34,041 bases of DNA from Alphaproteobacteria bacterium. GTDB lineage: Bacteria; Pseudomonadota; Alphaproteobacteria; ATCC43930; CGMCC-115725. The stretch covers positions 1 through 34,041 of the forward strand of contig JAFAYW010000173.1 of assembly GCA_019240125.1 (NCBI GenBank), written 5' to 3'. The position numbers were made by a program, and so were the translations under genes. This document shows positions 27,945-34,041 of the stretch, in pieces (position 1 is the first letter of the stretch; the number at the start of each line of letters is the position of its first letter). The notes under the pieces are model-generated. The model made no database searches. It had not been told where the DNA came from and saw nothing but the letters and a program-made list of their open reading frames with translations.

Positions 27945-29195
27945 GGCCGGTGGCGCCGAAACGTGCAGTGCAGGCACCCGCGAACCCAGGCTAAGCGGGT
28001 CGATCGGCTTCAGATGCGCGGTCATTGACGTCTTGCCGTCGACCGCGACCCACGTTGCCCCGAGCCCGCCATCCTGCTTGGGGCGGAACCGCAGCGTGCT
28101 CTTGCCGGGCTGTTCGAAGACGAAGGAGTCATCGACAATCTTGCCCTTGCGCCGGGTCCAGTTCGCGGGCGCCTTGTCGTCGATGCTGGGGCCGATCGCA
28201 TAGACAGCGGTCAAGTCCTGGCCATGGGCGGCCTCGATGCCGAGCAACACCTCGCGCCCGTTGGGATAAAAGCCGTACCAAACATCGCGCATGCCCTCAG
28301 GAGCCTTGAGCGTATCGGGGCCATTGCCGGAGCCGGTTGGGCCTGCCGCGGCGACTGTTTTGGCGGCGGTTTGCTGATGTGCCGTTTTTGGCTCCGCGAG
28401 TTCCGTCGGCAGCTTGAGGTCGGCGCTCGGACGCGTGCCCCATTGGGGATTACACAGCAGCTCGCTGTTCAGGGATGAATCATTGACGAAGTCGCGGATG
28501 CAGGCGCCGTAGCGGCGCAGGAACACGCCGGTCGATGATGCCCAATGGCCAGTCATAAAGGCCGGCTGATCGATCACCGCATAGCCCATGTTGCGGCTCG
28601 CCAGGATCGCGCGCGAGCGTTCGCCCCGACCTCCGGGATCGAAGTCGTCGCCGTGAAAGTAAAACAGCATGACGCGGGCGTGCTTTACCTGATCGAGCAG
28701 GGGGTAGAGCTTGGTCGCGTTAAGCCGCCAGCTATCGTAGAAATCGTCGAAATTGCCGTAGGCCGCGGGGGCTGTCGCGACAACCGCGTCGACATCGCTG
28801 GTCGCATCCGCCGCCATAATCGCGAGGAAGGCGCCGAACGATTGCCCGGCCAATACGACCTGCTTGTACCCCTTGTGCTTCAGCTCGGTGGCGTAATCCG
28901 CGAGCCGCTTGGAGCTGTCCTTTAGCGTATCCTCGGCCGCCAACCGATCAAACCGCATGACCGCCCAGCCATCATCGGCCAGGGCGCGCAGGTAAACGGG
29001 GGTCGGCGATTGGGAATCCTCGGCGTTAATCGAACGTCCGTGGCTCCACACCACGACGCCCTTGGCATGGTCTGGTGTCGGCGCCGTTATACCGTCAAAG
29101 GCGGGATCGAGACCGAGCGCGAAGGCGCCGGCCGACGCCAACAGACTGGCCGAAAAGGCCAATGCGGCAATGCTCTTGGACAGCAACCCCGTCAT
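27891..29195 (-). CDS. exported alpha/beta hydrolase with an extra C-terminal domain
   Basis: A 434-residue protein with an N-terminal signal peptide (about residues 1-26, 'ALAFSASLLASAGAFA'). The hydrolase fold shows the 'VWSHG' oxyanion strand (49-53), the nucleophile elbow 'GQSFG' (Ser119), an acid near 'YFHGDDFDPG' (Asp183 or Asp184) and His217 in 'TGHW'. After a linker rich in Thr/Ala/Gly (about 265-300) a second domain of about 110 residues has 'WYGFYPNGREVLLGI', 'AIGPSID' and 'GLGATWVAVDGKTSMTAHL', which I do not recognise. GGGGGT precedes the ATG. Substrate is unknown; an esterase is likely. Its 3' end overlaps the CopD-like gene. Confidence 0.85.
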   Translation of the reverse strand: MTGLLSKSIAALAFSASLLASAGAFALGLDPAFDGITAPTPDHAKGVVVWSHGRSINAEDSQSPTPVYLRALADDGWAVMRFDRLAAEDTLKDSSKRLADYATELKHKGYKQVVLAGQSFGAFLAIMAADATSDVDAVVATAPAAYGNFDDFYDSWRLNATKLYPLLDQVKHARVMLFYFHGDDFDPGGRGERSRAILASRNMGYAVIDQPAFMTGHWASSTGVFLRRYGACIRDFVNDSSLNSELLCNPQWGTRPSADLKLPTELAEPKTAHQQTAAKTVAAAGPTGSGNGPDTLKAPEGMRDVWYGFYPNGREVLLGIEAAHGQDLTAVYAIGPSIDDKAPANWTRRKGKIVDDSFVFEQPGKSTLRFRPKQDGGLGATWVAVDGKTSMTAHLKPIDPLSLGSRVPALHVSAPPASPVTPATAHGDSNEAQD

Positions 29196-29391
29196 GCACG
29201 CGACCCCCCGCGCTGATAAGCGAACGGTTCATCGCGGCAACTTTAACAAAATGTCTCGAATTGTGTCACTTCGTAAACAATGACGCAGGCATGGTGCAAC
29301 GCACCAAAAACCAGCGGAAAAGCGCCGATTTTTCCTAGCTAGTCATCATGCGACCAACTAGCGCAGACAGAACACGTTTATAAGTCGATCC
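29196..29391. other. non-coding stretch with two short inverted repeats
   Basis: This is the start of the 423-base gap between the hydrolase and the next plus-strand gene. It contains TGGTGC-AAC-GCACCA (29292-29306) and GCTAGT/ACTAGC (29338-29343 and 29357-29362, 13-base spacer). Neither is followed by a T-run on either strand. They lie upstream of the minus-strand hydrolase and could be operators. No gene is visible in this stretch; the remainder of the gap holds a possible short membrane peptide. Confidence 0.4.
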
Positions 29392-29526
29392 TTATTCGCG
29401 CTGCAGGCTCATCAAGACAAACGCGCCCAGCATGACGCCGAGTGCTTCCGCGCCCATCGCGACCTGGCCGAGCATGATGCTCAGCAATGTGCAGAAAATC
29501 GTCGTGGAACCAAGAAGCAGCGGCAT
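29392..29526 (-). CDS. possible 44-residue membrane peptide
   Basis: A short frame encoding 'MPLLLGSTTIFCTLLSIMLGQ' (split view) and 'VAMGAEALGVMLGAFVLM' then 'SLQRE'. It is strongly hydrophobic, with room for one or two membrane helices. The longer frame upstream to 29844 is Arg/Pro-rich and runs antisense to the next gene, so only the 3' part looks protein-like. No convincing ribosome-binding site precedes the ATG at 29526. It is plausible but uncertain. Confidence 0.4.
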   Translation of the reverse strand: MPLLLGSTTIFCTLLSIMLGQVAMGAEALGVMLGAFVLMSLQRE

Positions 29527-29618
29527 GATCGTCGATCCGGGGTTGACGAGATTGGGGGAGCGGCGCTGTAACGGGTGCAACCAGCGCTTTATTCCCGCGC
29601 TGCAATATCGAGAATCGC

Positions 29619-30029
29619 ATGTCGGTACTTTATGTCGCACGCAGCACCAAATTGAGCCGCTGGGCCGCCGATGTCGGCTTTGGCAAGCACGTCTATAAGG
29701 CGGGGGTGACCGACGACGACCCCAAGGCCTTGGCGGCGGCCGGCTGGTGCGGCGAGGACGATTGGAAGATCGTGCGCACCGAGCCCGCTGAGGAATTGAG
29801 CGACGAGGCGGTGCTCGAGCGGCTCGGCAGCAAGGAGCGGGCAATCGACCCCAACCTCTATCCCAAGCTTCGCGGCGCGGCGGGCGTCTTCCGCGTCGCC
29901 GCCGAGCATGTCGAAAACCACATCATCGTCAGCCGCGCCCTGGCTGGCGACAGCAACAAGCTCGACCTGAAACTAAAGCCCGCCGATTTCGCCGCCTACC
30001 TGATCCACAACGCCCGCCGGCAGGCATAG
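29619..30029 (+). CDS. small hypothetical protein, 136 residues, faintly GIY-YIG/T5orf172-like
   Basis: I cannot assign a family with confidence. The N-terminal 'SVLYVARSTKLSRW' and 'KHVYKAGVTDDDPKAL' followed by 'GWCGEDDWKIVRTEPAE' recall the 'YVI...YKIGVT....R...L' layout of GIY-YIG-related T5orf172 domains. A later Glu in 'EAVLERLG' and 'GAAGVFRV' could be the equivalents of downstream motifs. The catalytic Arg is not evident. No signal peptide or membrane helix. The ribosome-binding site is weak (CGAGAA). The coding region is long and well balanced, so the gene is probably real. Confidence 0.65.
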   Translation: MSVLYVARSTKLSRWAADVGFGKHVYKAGVTDDDPKALAAAGWCGEDDWKIVRTEPAEELSDEAVLERLGSKERAIDPNLYPKLRGAAGVFRVAAEHVENHIIVSRALAGDSNKLDLKLKPADFAAYLIHNARRQA

Positions 30030-30193
30030 TCGACCGATCCCACCCCATCGGGTGCGTCCCAAGGTCTTGCTGCAAGGTCTTGCTAAATCATTCCACAAGC
30101 TCCGTTGCGCCGGCCATTCCGCATCGCCATTGCAGCCAACGAGGCAACATCGCACTCTCGCAGCCGCATCTCTCGCCAGGCAGGAGGCCGCCG

Positions 30194-31153
30194 ATGCCGA
30201 AGAAAGTCGCGATCGGGATTGGGCTGATGGAATTCCCGTTCTCCGACGCCAACACCTATTGGCGCTGGGTCGATCTGTGCGAGGCGGGCGGCATCGACTC
30301 GATCTGGCAGACCGATCGGCTGATCAGCCCGACCCCGTTTCTCGAATGCATGAGCGTGATGGCGGCCCTGGCCGGCCGCACAAGGCGCATCAAATTCGGC
30401 GTCAACGTGCTGTCCCTGGCGATGCGCGACGCGGTCCTGGTGGCGCGGCAATGCGCGACGATCGACTTCCTGTCGAACGGCCGCCTCTTGCCCGCCTTTG
30501 GCATCGGCAGCCCGCTCGGGCCGGAATGGACCGCGCTCAACCTCGACCCCAAGGTGCGCGGCCGCAAGACCGATGAAGGGCTCGAGGTGATCCGCCGCCT
30601 CTGGTCTGAGGACAAGGTCGATTTCGAGGGCGTGCATTATCATCTGTCGGGCGCTTCATTGTCGCCAAAACCGGTGCAGCCCGACCTGCCGATCTGGATC
30701 GGCGGATCCTCCGAGGCCGCCATTCGGCGCACCGCGCGGGTGGGCACCGGCTGGCAGGCCGGTCCCGAGACGCCGGAACAGGCCGCCAAGGTGGTCGCGG
30801 CGATCAAGACAGCCGCTGCGGAAGCCGGCCGCACGATCGACGACGACCATTACGGCGCCGGCATCCCCTTCCGCTTTGGCAGCCCCGACGACCCGGCCCT
30901 CGTGCCGCTGTTCGAGGCCTATCGCAAGCGCACTGGACGCGAGCCCCGCGACTATTTCGCGATCGGCGACGCCGCGGCGATCGTCGGGCGGATCGCCGAA
31001 TACGTCGAGGCGGGCGTCTCGAAATTCATCCTGCGCCCCTCGGCGCGCGGCGATGCCGAATTAATGGCGCAGACCACGCGGCTGATCGACGAGGTGCTGC
31101 CGGCCGTCGCCGCCCGCTGGCCCAAACCCGCCAAGCGCCGCGCCGCCGCCTGA
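30194..31153 (+). CDS. LLM-class (luciferase-like) flavin-dependent oxidoreductase
   Basis: A 319-residue TIM-barrel enzyme of the bacterial luciferase-like family, which uses FMN or F420. The ATG at 30194 has AGGAGG 7 bases upstream; the frame is open to 30080 but that part is not family-like. Landmarks are 'CEAGGIDSIWQTDRL', 'RIKFGVNVLSLAMRDAVLVARQCATIDFLSNGRL' (ends quoted as RIKFGV and SNGRL), 'GIGSPLGPEW', 'VIRRLW' and 'LPIWIGGSSEAAIRRTARVGTGW'. Substrate is unknown. It is convergent with lysR; the two stops are one base apart. Confidence 0.9.
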   Translation: MPKKVAIGIGLMEFPFSDANTYWRWVDLCEAGGIDSIWQTDRLISPTPFLECMSVMAALAGRTRRIKFGVNVLSLAMRDAVLVARQCATIDFLSNGRLLPAFGIGSPLGPEWTALNLDPKVRGRKTDEGLEVIRRLWSEDKVDFEGVHYHLSGASLSPKPVQPDLPIWIGGSSEAAIRRTARVGTGWQAGPETPEQAAKVVAAIKTAAAEAGRTIDDDHYGAGIPFRFGSPDDPALVPLFEAYRKRTGREPRDYFAIGDAAAIVGRIAEYVEAGVSKFILRPSARGDAELMAQTTRLIDEVLPAVAARWPKPAKRRAAA

Positions 31154-31154
31154 C

Positions 31155-32051
31155 CTAATCGGCGCGCGACCGCCGCACCAGCGCGACAAAGGCGCGACCC
31201 GCCGCCGAGATTTCACTGCGGCGATGCGCCAGGTTCAGCGGCGCCTGCAACTCGGCGGCGGTGTCGAGCGCACAGTATACGACCCCCTCGGCCTCCAGCC
31301 GGCTCATCGAGGCCGGCACCAGCGTCACCCCGAGCCCGGCCGCGACGAGGCTCAGCGTCGACAGCATGCGCGGCGCCTCCTGGCCGATCGTCGGGCTGAA
31401 CCCGGCCCGCGCGCAGGCGGCGATGATCGCGTCGTGCAATCCCGGCCCGACCGGCCGGCGATAGAGGATCAAGGTCTCGCCCTGCAACGCCGCCAGCGGC
31501 AATGCTTCGGTCGCCGCGGCCAGCCGGTGGCCGCTCGGCAGGGCGACATACATCGCTTCCTGCTGGATCGGGAAGATCGCGAGATCGGCGGCGTCGCCGA
31601 CCGGCGAGCGGACAAACGCGGCATCGATGCGCCGGTGGTGCAATGCGTCGACCAGCTCGACCGTGCCGCTTTCCTCCAGCGCCAGTTCGACCAGCGGGTG
31701 GGCGGCGCGAAAAGCCCGGATCAGCCGCGGCACAAACGGGTGGAACGAGGCCGAGCTGGTAAAGCCGAGCCCGACCCGCCCGGCCTCGCCGCGCGCCACC
31801 CGGCGCGCGGTGGCGACCGCGGCCTCGGTGCGCGCCAGGATGGCGCGCGCCTCGTCGAGAAAGGCTTGGCCCGCCGGGGTCAATTCGACGCCACGCGGCA
31901 GGCGCCGCAACAACTGCACCTCCAGTTCGCGCTCCAACGCCTGAATCTGCTGGCTCAGCGGCGGTTGCTGTATCCCGAGCCGTTCCGCGGCGCGCGTGAT
32001 GTGCGCTGCCTCGGCGACCGCCACGAAATAGCGAAGATGGCGCAACTCCAT
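31155..32051 (-). CDS. LysR-family transcriptional regulator
   Basis: A 298-residue LysR regulator. The winged HTH occupies residues 1-60 ('MELRHLRYFVAVAEAAHITRA' start, 'LGIQQPPLSQQIQALE' recognition helix region), followed by a linker helix and the two-lobed inducer-binding domain with 'VGLGFTSSASFHPFVPRLI' and 'LVAAGLGVTLVPASM'. The N-terminus 'RHLRYFVAVAE' and 'QPPLSQQI' resemble the BenM/CatM branch that senses aromatic-acid ring-cleavage products; the effector here is unknown. It lies 9 bases downstream of capA on the same strand and is probably co-transcribed. Confidence 0.93.
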   Translation of the reverse strand: MELRHLRYFVAVAEAAHITRAAERLGIQQPPLSQQIQALERELEVQLLRRLPRGVELTPAGQAFLDEARAILARTEAAVATARRVARGEAGRVGLGFTSSASFHPFVPRLIRAFRAAHPLVELALEESGTVELVDALHHRRIDAAFVRSPVGDAADLAIFPIQQEAMYVALPSGHRLAAATEALPLAALQGETLILYRRPVGPGLHDAIIAACARAGFSPTIGQEAPRMLSTLSLVAAGLGVTLVPASMSRLEAEGVVYCALDTAAELQAPLNLAHRRSEISAAGRAFVALVRRSRAD

Positions 32052-32060
32052 CGCAGCGAC

Positions 32061-33179
32061 TTAGGTCAGCCGCAGCGTTGCCGTGTCGCCGGTCCGCGTG
32101 AACTGCGTGCCAAACGGCGCGGAAAGGCCGGCGAGATGATCGAGAATCGTGGCGGCCTCAGCGCCATGCGCCAATGACGGCCGGCCGCGCGTCGCGAGGT
32201 CGCCATCCACCGGCTGTTCGTTGAGCTGCACCGGTGTCAGCCGCAATTCCGCGAGGTAGTTGCGGACGAACCGGCATTCGCCGATGACGCTCTGCCACGC
32301 CGTCGCGTCGTAGGCGCCGGCTTCGGTCGCGCTCTGAAATACCAGGCTGCCGAGATCGTAGAAGATCGGCCGCTGCTTATAGAGTTCGATGCCGAGCAGC
32401 CAGGGCGCGCCGTGGCTGACGAACAGGCTGGCGCCGGCGTCGATGCAGCGATGCGCGAAATCGCGCTGCCAGTCGGGCACAGCATGGCCCTTGTCGGTCA
32501 GCGCGTGGTTGTGGTGATAGACGATGACCGTGTCGGCGGCGGCCGCCGCCGACCGAACGGCATCCAACGCTCGCGCCGTATCCGCCGGGTCCAGCGCGGC
32601 GGCATTGGCCGGGCCCGTGACACGCAATTCGTTGACCCCGGGCCGGGTCGGGGTCGCGGCGCCGCCGTCGCGGATCGCGCCGCTCGCGCCCGCGATCAGC
32701 GCGACGCCGCCGCTCGCCGTGCGGCAAAAGGCGGGTGCCGCGGCCGCGGCGAGATCGGCGCCGCTGCCGGCATGCGCGAGGCCGCGCCGGTCGAGCTCCT
32801 CGATCGCACCGACAATGCCGCCGCCGCCAAGATCAAAGGCGTGATTGTTCGAGGTGGCGAGCAGGCCGATATGCCAGTCCTGCAGGCAATCGAGCACCAC
32901 CGGATCGGCGGTATGCAGAAAGACGCCTTCGCGGGTCGGCGCGTCGGCCCGCGCGTTGCGGATCGCGGTTTCGAGATCGGTGAAGCACAGATCGGCGCGG
33001 CCGAACATCGCCGCCAGCTCGGCGTAATCCGCCCAGGGATATTGCCGCAGATCGTGCTGGATCAGCGCCTGCCCCATGACGGTCAGCCGCAGTTCCGCCG
33101 CCTCCTGCGCCCGGCCCGTCGGCGGGGCAACTGCCAGGGCAGCGGCCCCCATAATAATGTCACGCCGCCCGACCCGCAT
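32061..33179 (-). CDS. CapA-family (PGA_cap) metallophosphatase-like protein, exported
   Basis: A 372-residue CapA-type protein of the calcineurin-like phosphoesterase fold. An N-terminal 'VGRRDIIMGAAALAVAP' signal has twin arginines, so Tat export is likely. Family landmarks are 'GQALIQHDLR' (equivalent of GDVM), 'CFTDLETAI', 'TSNNHAFDLGGGG', 'VIVYHHNHALT' and 'VSHGAPWLLGIELYKQRPIFYDLGSLVF' (ends VSHGAP and DLGSLVF). The ATG at 33179 follows GGAGG by 6 bases; the frame extends to 33350 but is not family-like. CapA homologues act in poly-gamma-glutamate capsule formation; here the role is open since no pgsB/C genes are near. Confidence 0.88.
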   Translation of the reverse strand: MRVGRRDIIMGAAALAVAPPTGRAQEAAELRLTVMGQALIQHDLRQYPWADYAELAAMFGRADLCFTDLETAIRNARADAPTREGVFLHTADPVVLDCLQDWHIGLLATSNNHAFDLGGGGIVGAIEELDRRGLAHAGSGADLAAAAAPAFCRTASGGVALIAGASGAIRDGGAATPTRPGVNELRVTGPANAAALDPADTARALDAVRSAAAAADTVIVYHHNHALTDKGHAVPDWQRDFAHRCIDAGASLFVSHGAPWLLGIELYKQRPIFYDLGSLVFQSATEAGAYDATAWQSVIGECRFVRNYLAELRLTPVQLNEQPVDGDLATRGRPSLAHGAEAATILDHLAGLSAPFGTQFTRTGDTATLRLT

Positions 33180-33222
33180 CGGTCGCCTCCGGTCTTCTTC
33201 AGCGCAGTGCCATATTACAAAC

Positions 33223-33246
33223 ATATGCGAAAGCTTCGATGCATAT
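33223..33246. promoter_or_regulatory. inverted repeat in the divergent region upstream of capA
   Basis: ATATGC (33223-33228) and GCATAT (33241-33246) are perfect inverted arms with a 12-base spacer, in an A/T-rich patch between capA (-) and the 72-residue gene (+). Dyads with T..A ends of this kind can be LysR-type operators, and a LysR gene is in the capA operon, so autoregulation is a reasonable guess. Confidence 0.3.
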
Positions 33247-33364
33247 ATTTGAACGCTGAGCATATTCGGCGCACATTGCCATCGGCGAAAGTCGGCTCCG
33301 TTATTTTTAACGCCTCGGCCGGCGCCGACGGGGCTGGCTTTCGTCGCCAACGGAGGGTCACCGC

Positions 33365-33583
33365 ATGGCGAGCGAAGCCAAGCTCCTGATGGTGCAGTTT
33401 CTCGACTGGGTCGCGGCCCGGCCGCGCACGCTCGCCGAAACCCGCGCCGCCTGGAGCAGCACGTGCCCCCTCAACTGCGCCTGGGAAGACGCGATCAGCG
33501 ACGATCTCGTCGCCTGCCACCCGGATGGCAGCGTTCGCCTGACCCCGCGCGGCTACGCCCGCCGCACCGCCGTTGCCGCATGA
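33365..33583 (+). CDS. small hypothetical protein, 72 residues
   Basis: A short gene with a good ribosome-binding site (GGAGG, 8 bases before the ATG). The product 'MASEAKLLMVQFLDWVAARPR' then 'TLAETRAAWSSTCPLNCAWEDA' (read in two parts) looks like a compact helical domain, with a Cys pair at about 34 and 38, and ends 'LTPRGYARR'. I recognise it as the kind of small conserved alphaproteobacterial hypothetical but can name no function. An intrinsic terminator follows 19 bases after its stop. Confidence 0.7.
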   Translation: MASEAKLLMVQFLDWVAARPRTLAETRAAWSSTCPLNCAWEDAISDDLVACHPDGSVRLTPRGYARRTAVAA

Positions 33584-33601
33584 TGATGTCGCCGATTTCC
33601 G

Positions 33602-33628
33602 CTCTTCCGCGCTGCGGGAGAGGTTTTT
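33602..33628 (+). terminator. intrinsic terminator after the 72-residue gene
   Basis: CTCTTCCGC (33602-33610) pairs with GCGGGAGAG (33614-33622) over 9 base pairs, one of them G-U, with a 3-base loop. This is followed by G and TTTTT (33624-33628). The stem plus T-run is a classical Rho-independent terminator reading in the + direction, ending the 72-residue gene and separating it from acnA. Confidence 0.75.
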
Positions 33629-33638
33629 ACACGCAACC

Positions 33639-33666
33639 TTGCTAAGAGCGCGGCGGGCGCTATCGT
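33639..33666 (+). promoter_or_regulatory. candidate promoter for acnA
   Basis: TTGCTA (33639-33644) and TATCGT (33661-33666) are 16 bases apart, a loose match to sigma-70. They lie 40 bases before the acnA GTG and just after the intrinsic terminator, where a promoter is expected. The match is weak enough that it is only a candidate. Confidence 0.35.
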
Positions 33667-33705
33667 ACGCGCCAACCCCGCAAGGCCGCCGATAGGAGAA
33701 ACACC

Positions 33706-34041
33706 GTGAGCGTTACCGGTAACGACACTCTCAAAACCCGCCGCACCCTCAATGTCGACGGCAAGAGCTACGATTATTTCAGCCTCGAAGCGGCGGCGCA
33801 GGCCGCCGGGCTCGGCGACATCTCGCGGCTGCCGTTTTCGCTGAAGGTCCTGCTGGAAAATCTCGTGCGGCTGGAAAACGGCCGCACCGTCACGGTCGAC
33901 GACATCAAAGCGCTTGGCGCCTGGCTCAAAGACAGAAAATCCGACAAGGAGATCGCGTTCCGCCCGGCGCGCGTGCTGATGCAGGACCTCACCGGCGTGC
34001 CGGCGGTGGTCGATCTCGCGGCAATGCGGCAGGCGATGGTC
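33706..34041 (+). CDS. acnA: aconitate hydratase A, 5' end only
   Basis: A GTG at 33706, preceded by AGGAGA about 8 bases upstream, opens a frame that continues to the window edge (112 codons, no stop). The product matches the N-terminus of AcnA: 'SYDYFSLEAAAQAAGLGDISRLPFSLKVLLENLVRLENG' (landmarks YDYFSL, LPFSLKVLLENL), then 'EIAFRPARVLMQDLTGVPAVVDLAAMR' (landmarks FRPARV, QDLTGVPAVVDLA). It isomerises citrate to isocitrate in the TCA cycle with a [4Fe-4S] cluster; the cluster Cys residues lie beyond the window. Confidence 0.95.
   Translation, partial: MSVTGNDTLKTRRTLNVDGKSYDYFSLEAAAQAAGLGDISRLPFSLKVLLENLVRLENGRTVTVDDIKALGAWLKDRKSDKEIAFRPARVLMQDLTGVPAVVDLAAMRQAMV

Noticed and set aside
31224..32177. 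Plus-strand open frame of 317 codons opposite lysR
   Set aside because: The LysR product on the minus strand is unmistakable; the plus product is Arg/Gln-rich low-complexity shadow.

Overview
The window is a GC-rich chromosomal segment whose gene order points to an alphaproteobacterium, probably of the Rhodospirillales type. The pointers are: adk between secY and rpsM; a proton-translocating transhydrogenase split into pntAA, pntAB and pntB; a COQ9-family gene beside rpsU; and basic tails on S3 and S5. The lineage is inferred from gene order and protein features, not from a database match.

Layout. Positions 1-10856 hold a nearly unbroken ribosomal-protein block on the + strand: rplV (3' end), rpsC, rplP, rpmC, rpsQ, rplN, rplX, rplE, rpsN, rpsH, rplF, rplR, rpsE, rpmD, rplO, secY, adk, rpsM, rpsK, rpoA and rplQ (the S10 end, spc and alpha operons). 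Many genes overlap by a few bases. Two things break the pattern. A palindromic REP-like element lies between rpmD and rplO. A near-consensus sigma-70 promoter, with an inverted repeat over its -10 box, lies between adk and rpsM.

Positions 10857-16200 carry a YccF membrane protein (-), an acyl-CoA synthetase-like enzyme (+), glutaminyl-tRNA synthetase (+), and an ECF sigma / membrane anti-sigma pair (-). Positions 16542-19583 are the transhydrogenase operon, followed by a decayed glutathione S-transferase fragment and a small unknown gene. Positions 20445-23423 hold rpsU (-), divergent from def, coq9 and an amidase (+).

Positions 23481-27944 are a + strand run: an alkaline-phosphatase-superfamily phosphodiesterase, an exported hemerythrin-like protein, a ChrA chromate transporter whose start overlaps the hemerythrin stop, a GST and a CopD-like membrane protein. 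This is the most plausible accessory functional unit, perhaps concerned with metal or redox stress. A secreted two-domain alpha/beta hydrolase converges on it.

Positions 29196-34041 hold a possible 44-residue membrane peptide, a small unknown protein with faint GIY-YIG-like character, a luciferase-like oxidoreductase, a capA-lysR pair (-), a 72-residue conserved-looking protein followed by a clear intrinsic terminator, and the 5' end of acnA running off the window.

Most of the window is housekeeping. I saw no CRISPR array, prophage, transposase, tRNA or rRNA, and no convincing undescribed defence or biosynthetic system. The best leads are the hemerythrin-ChrA coupling, the palindromic element inside the spc operon, and GlnRS in an alphaproteobacterial context.
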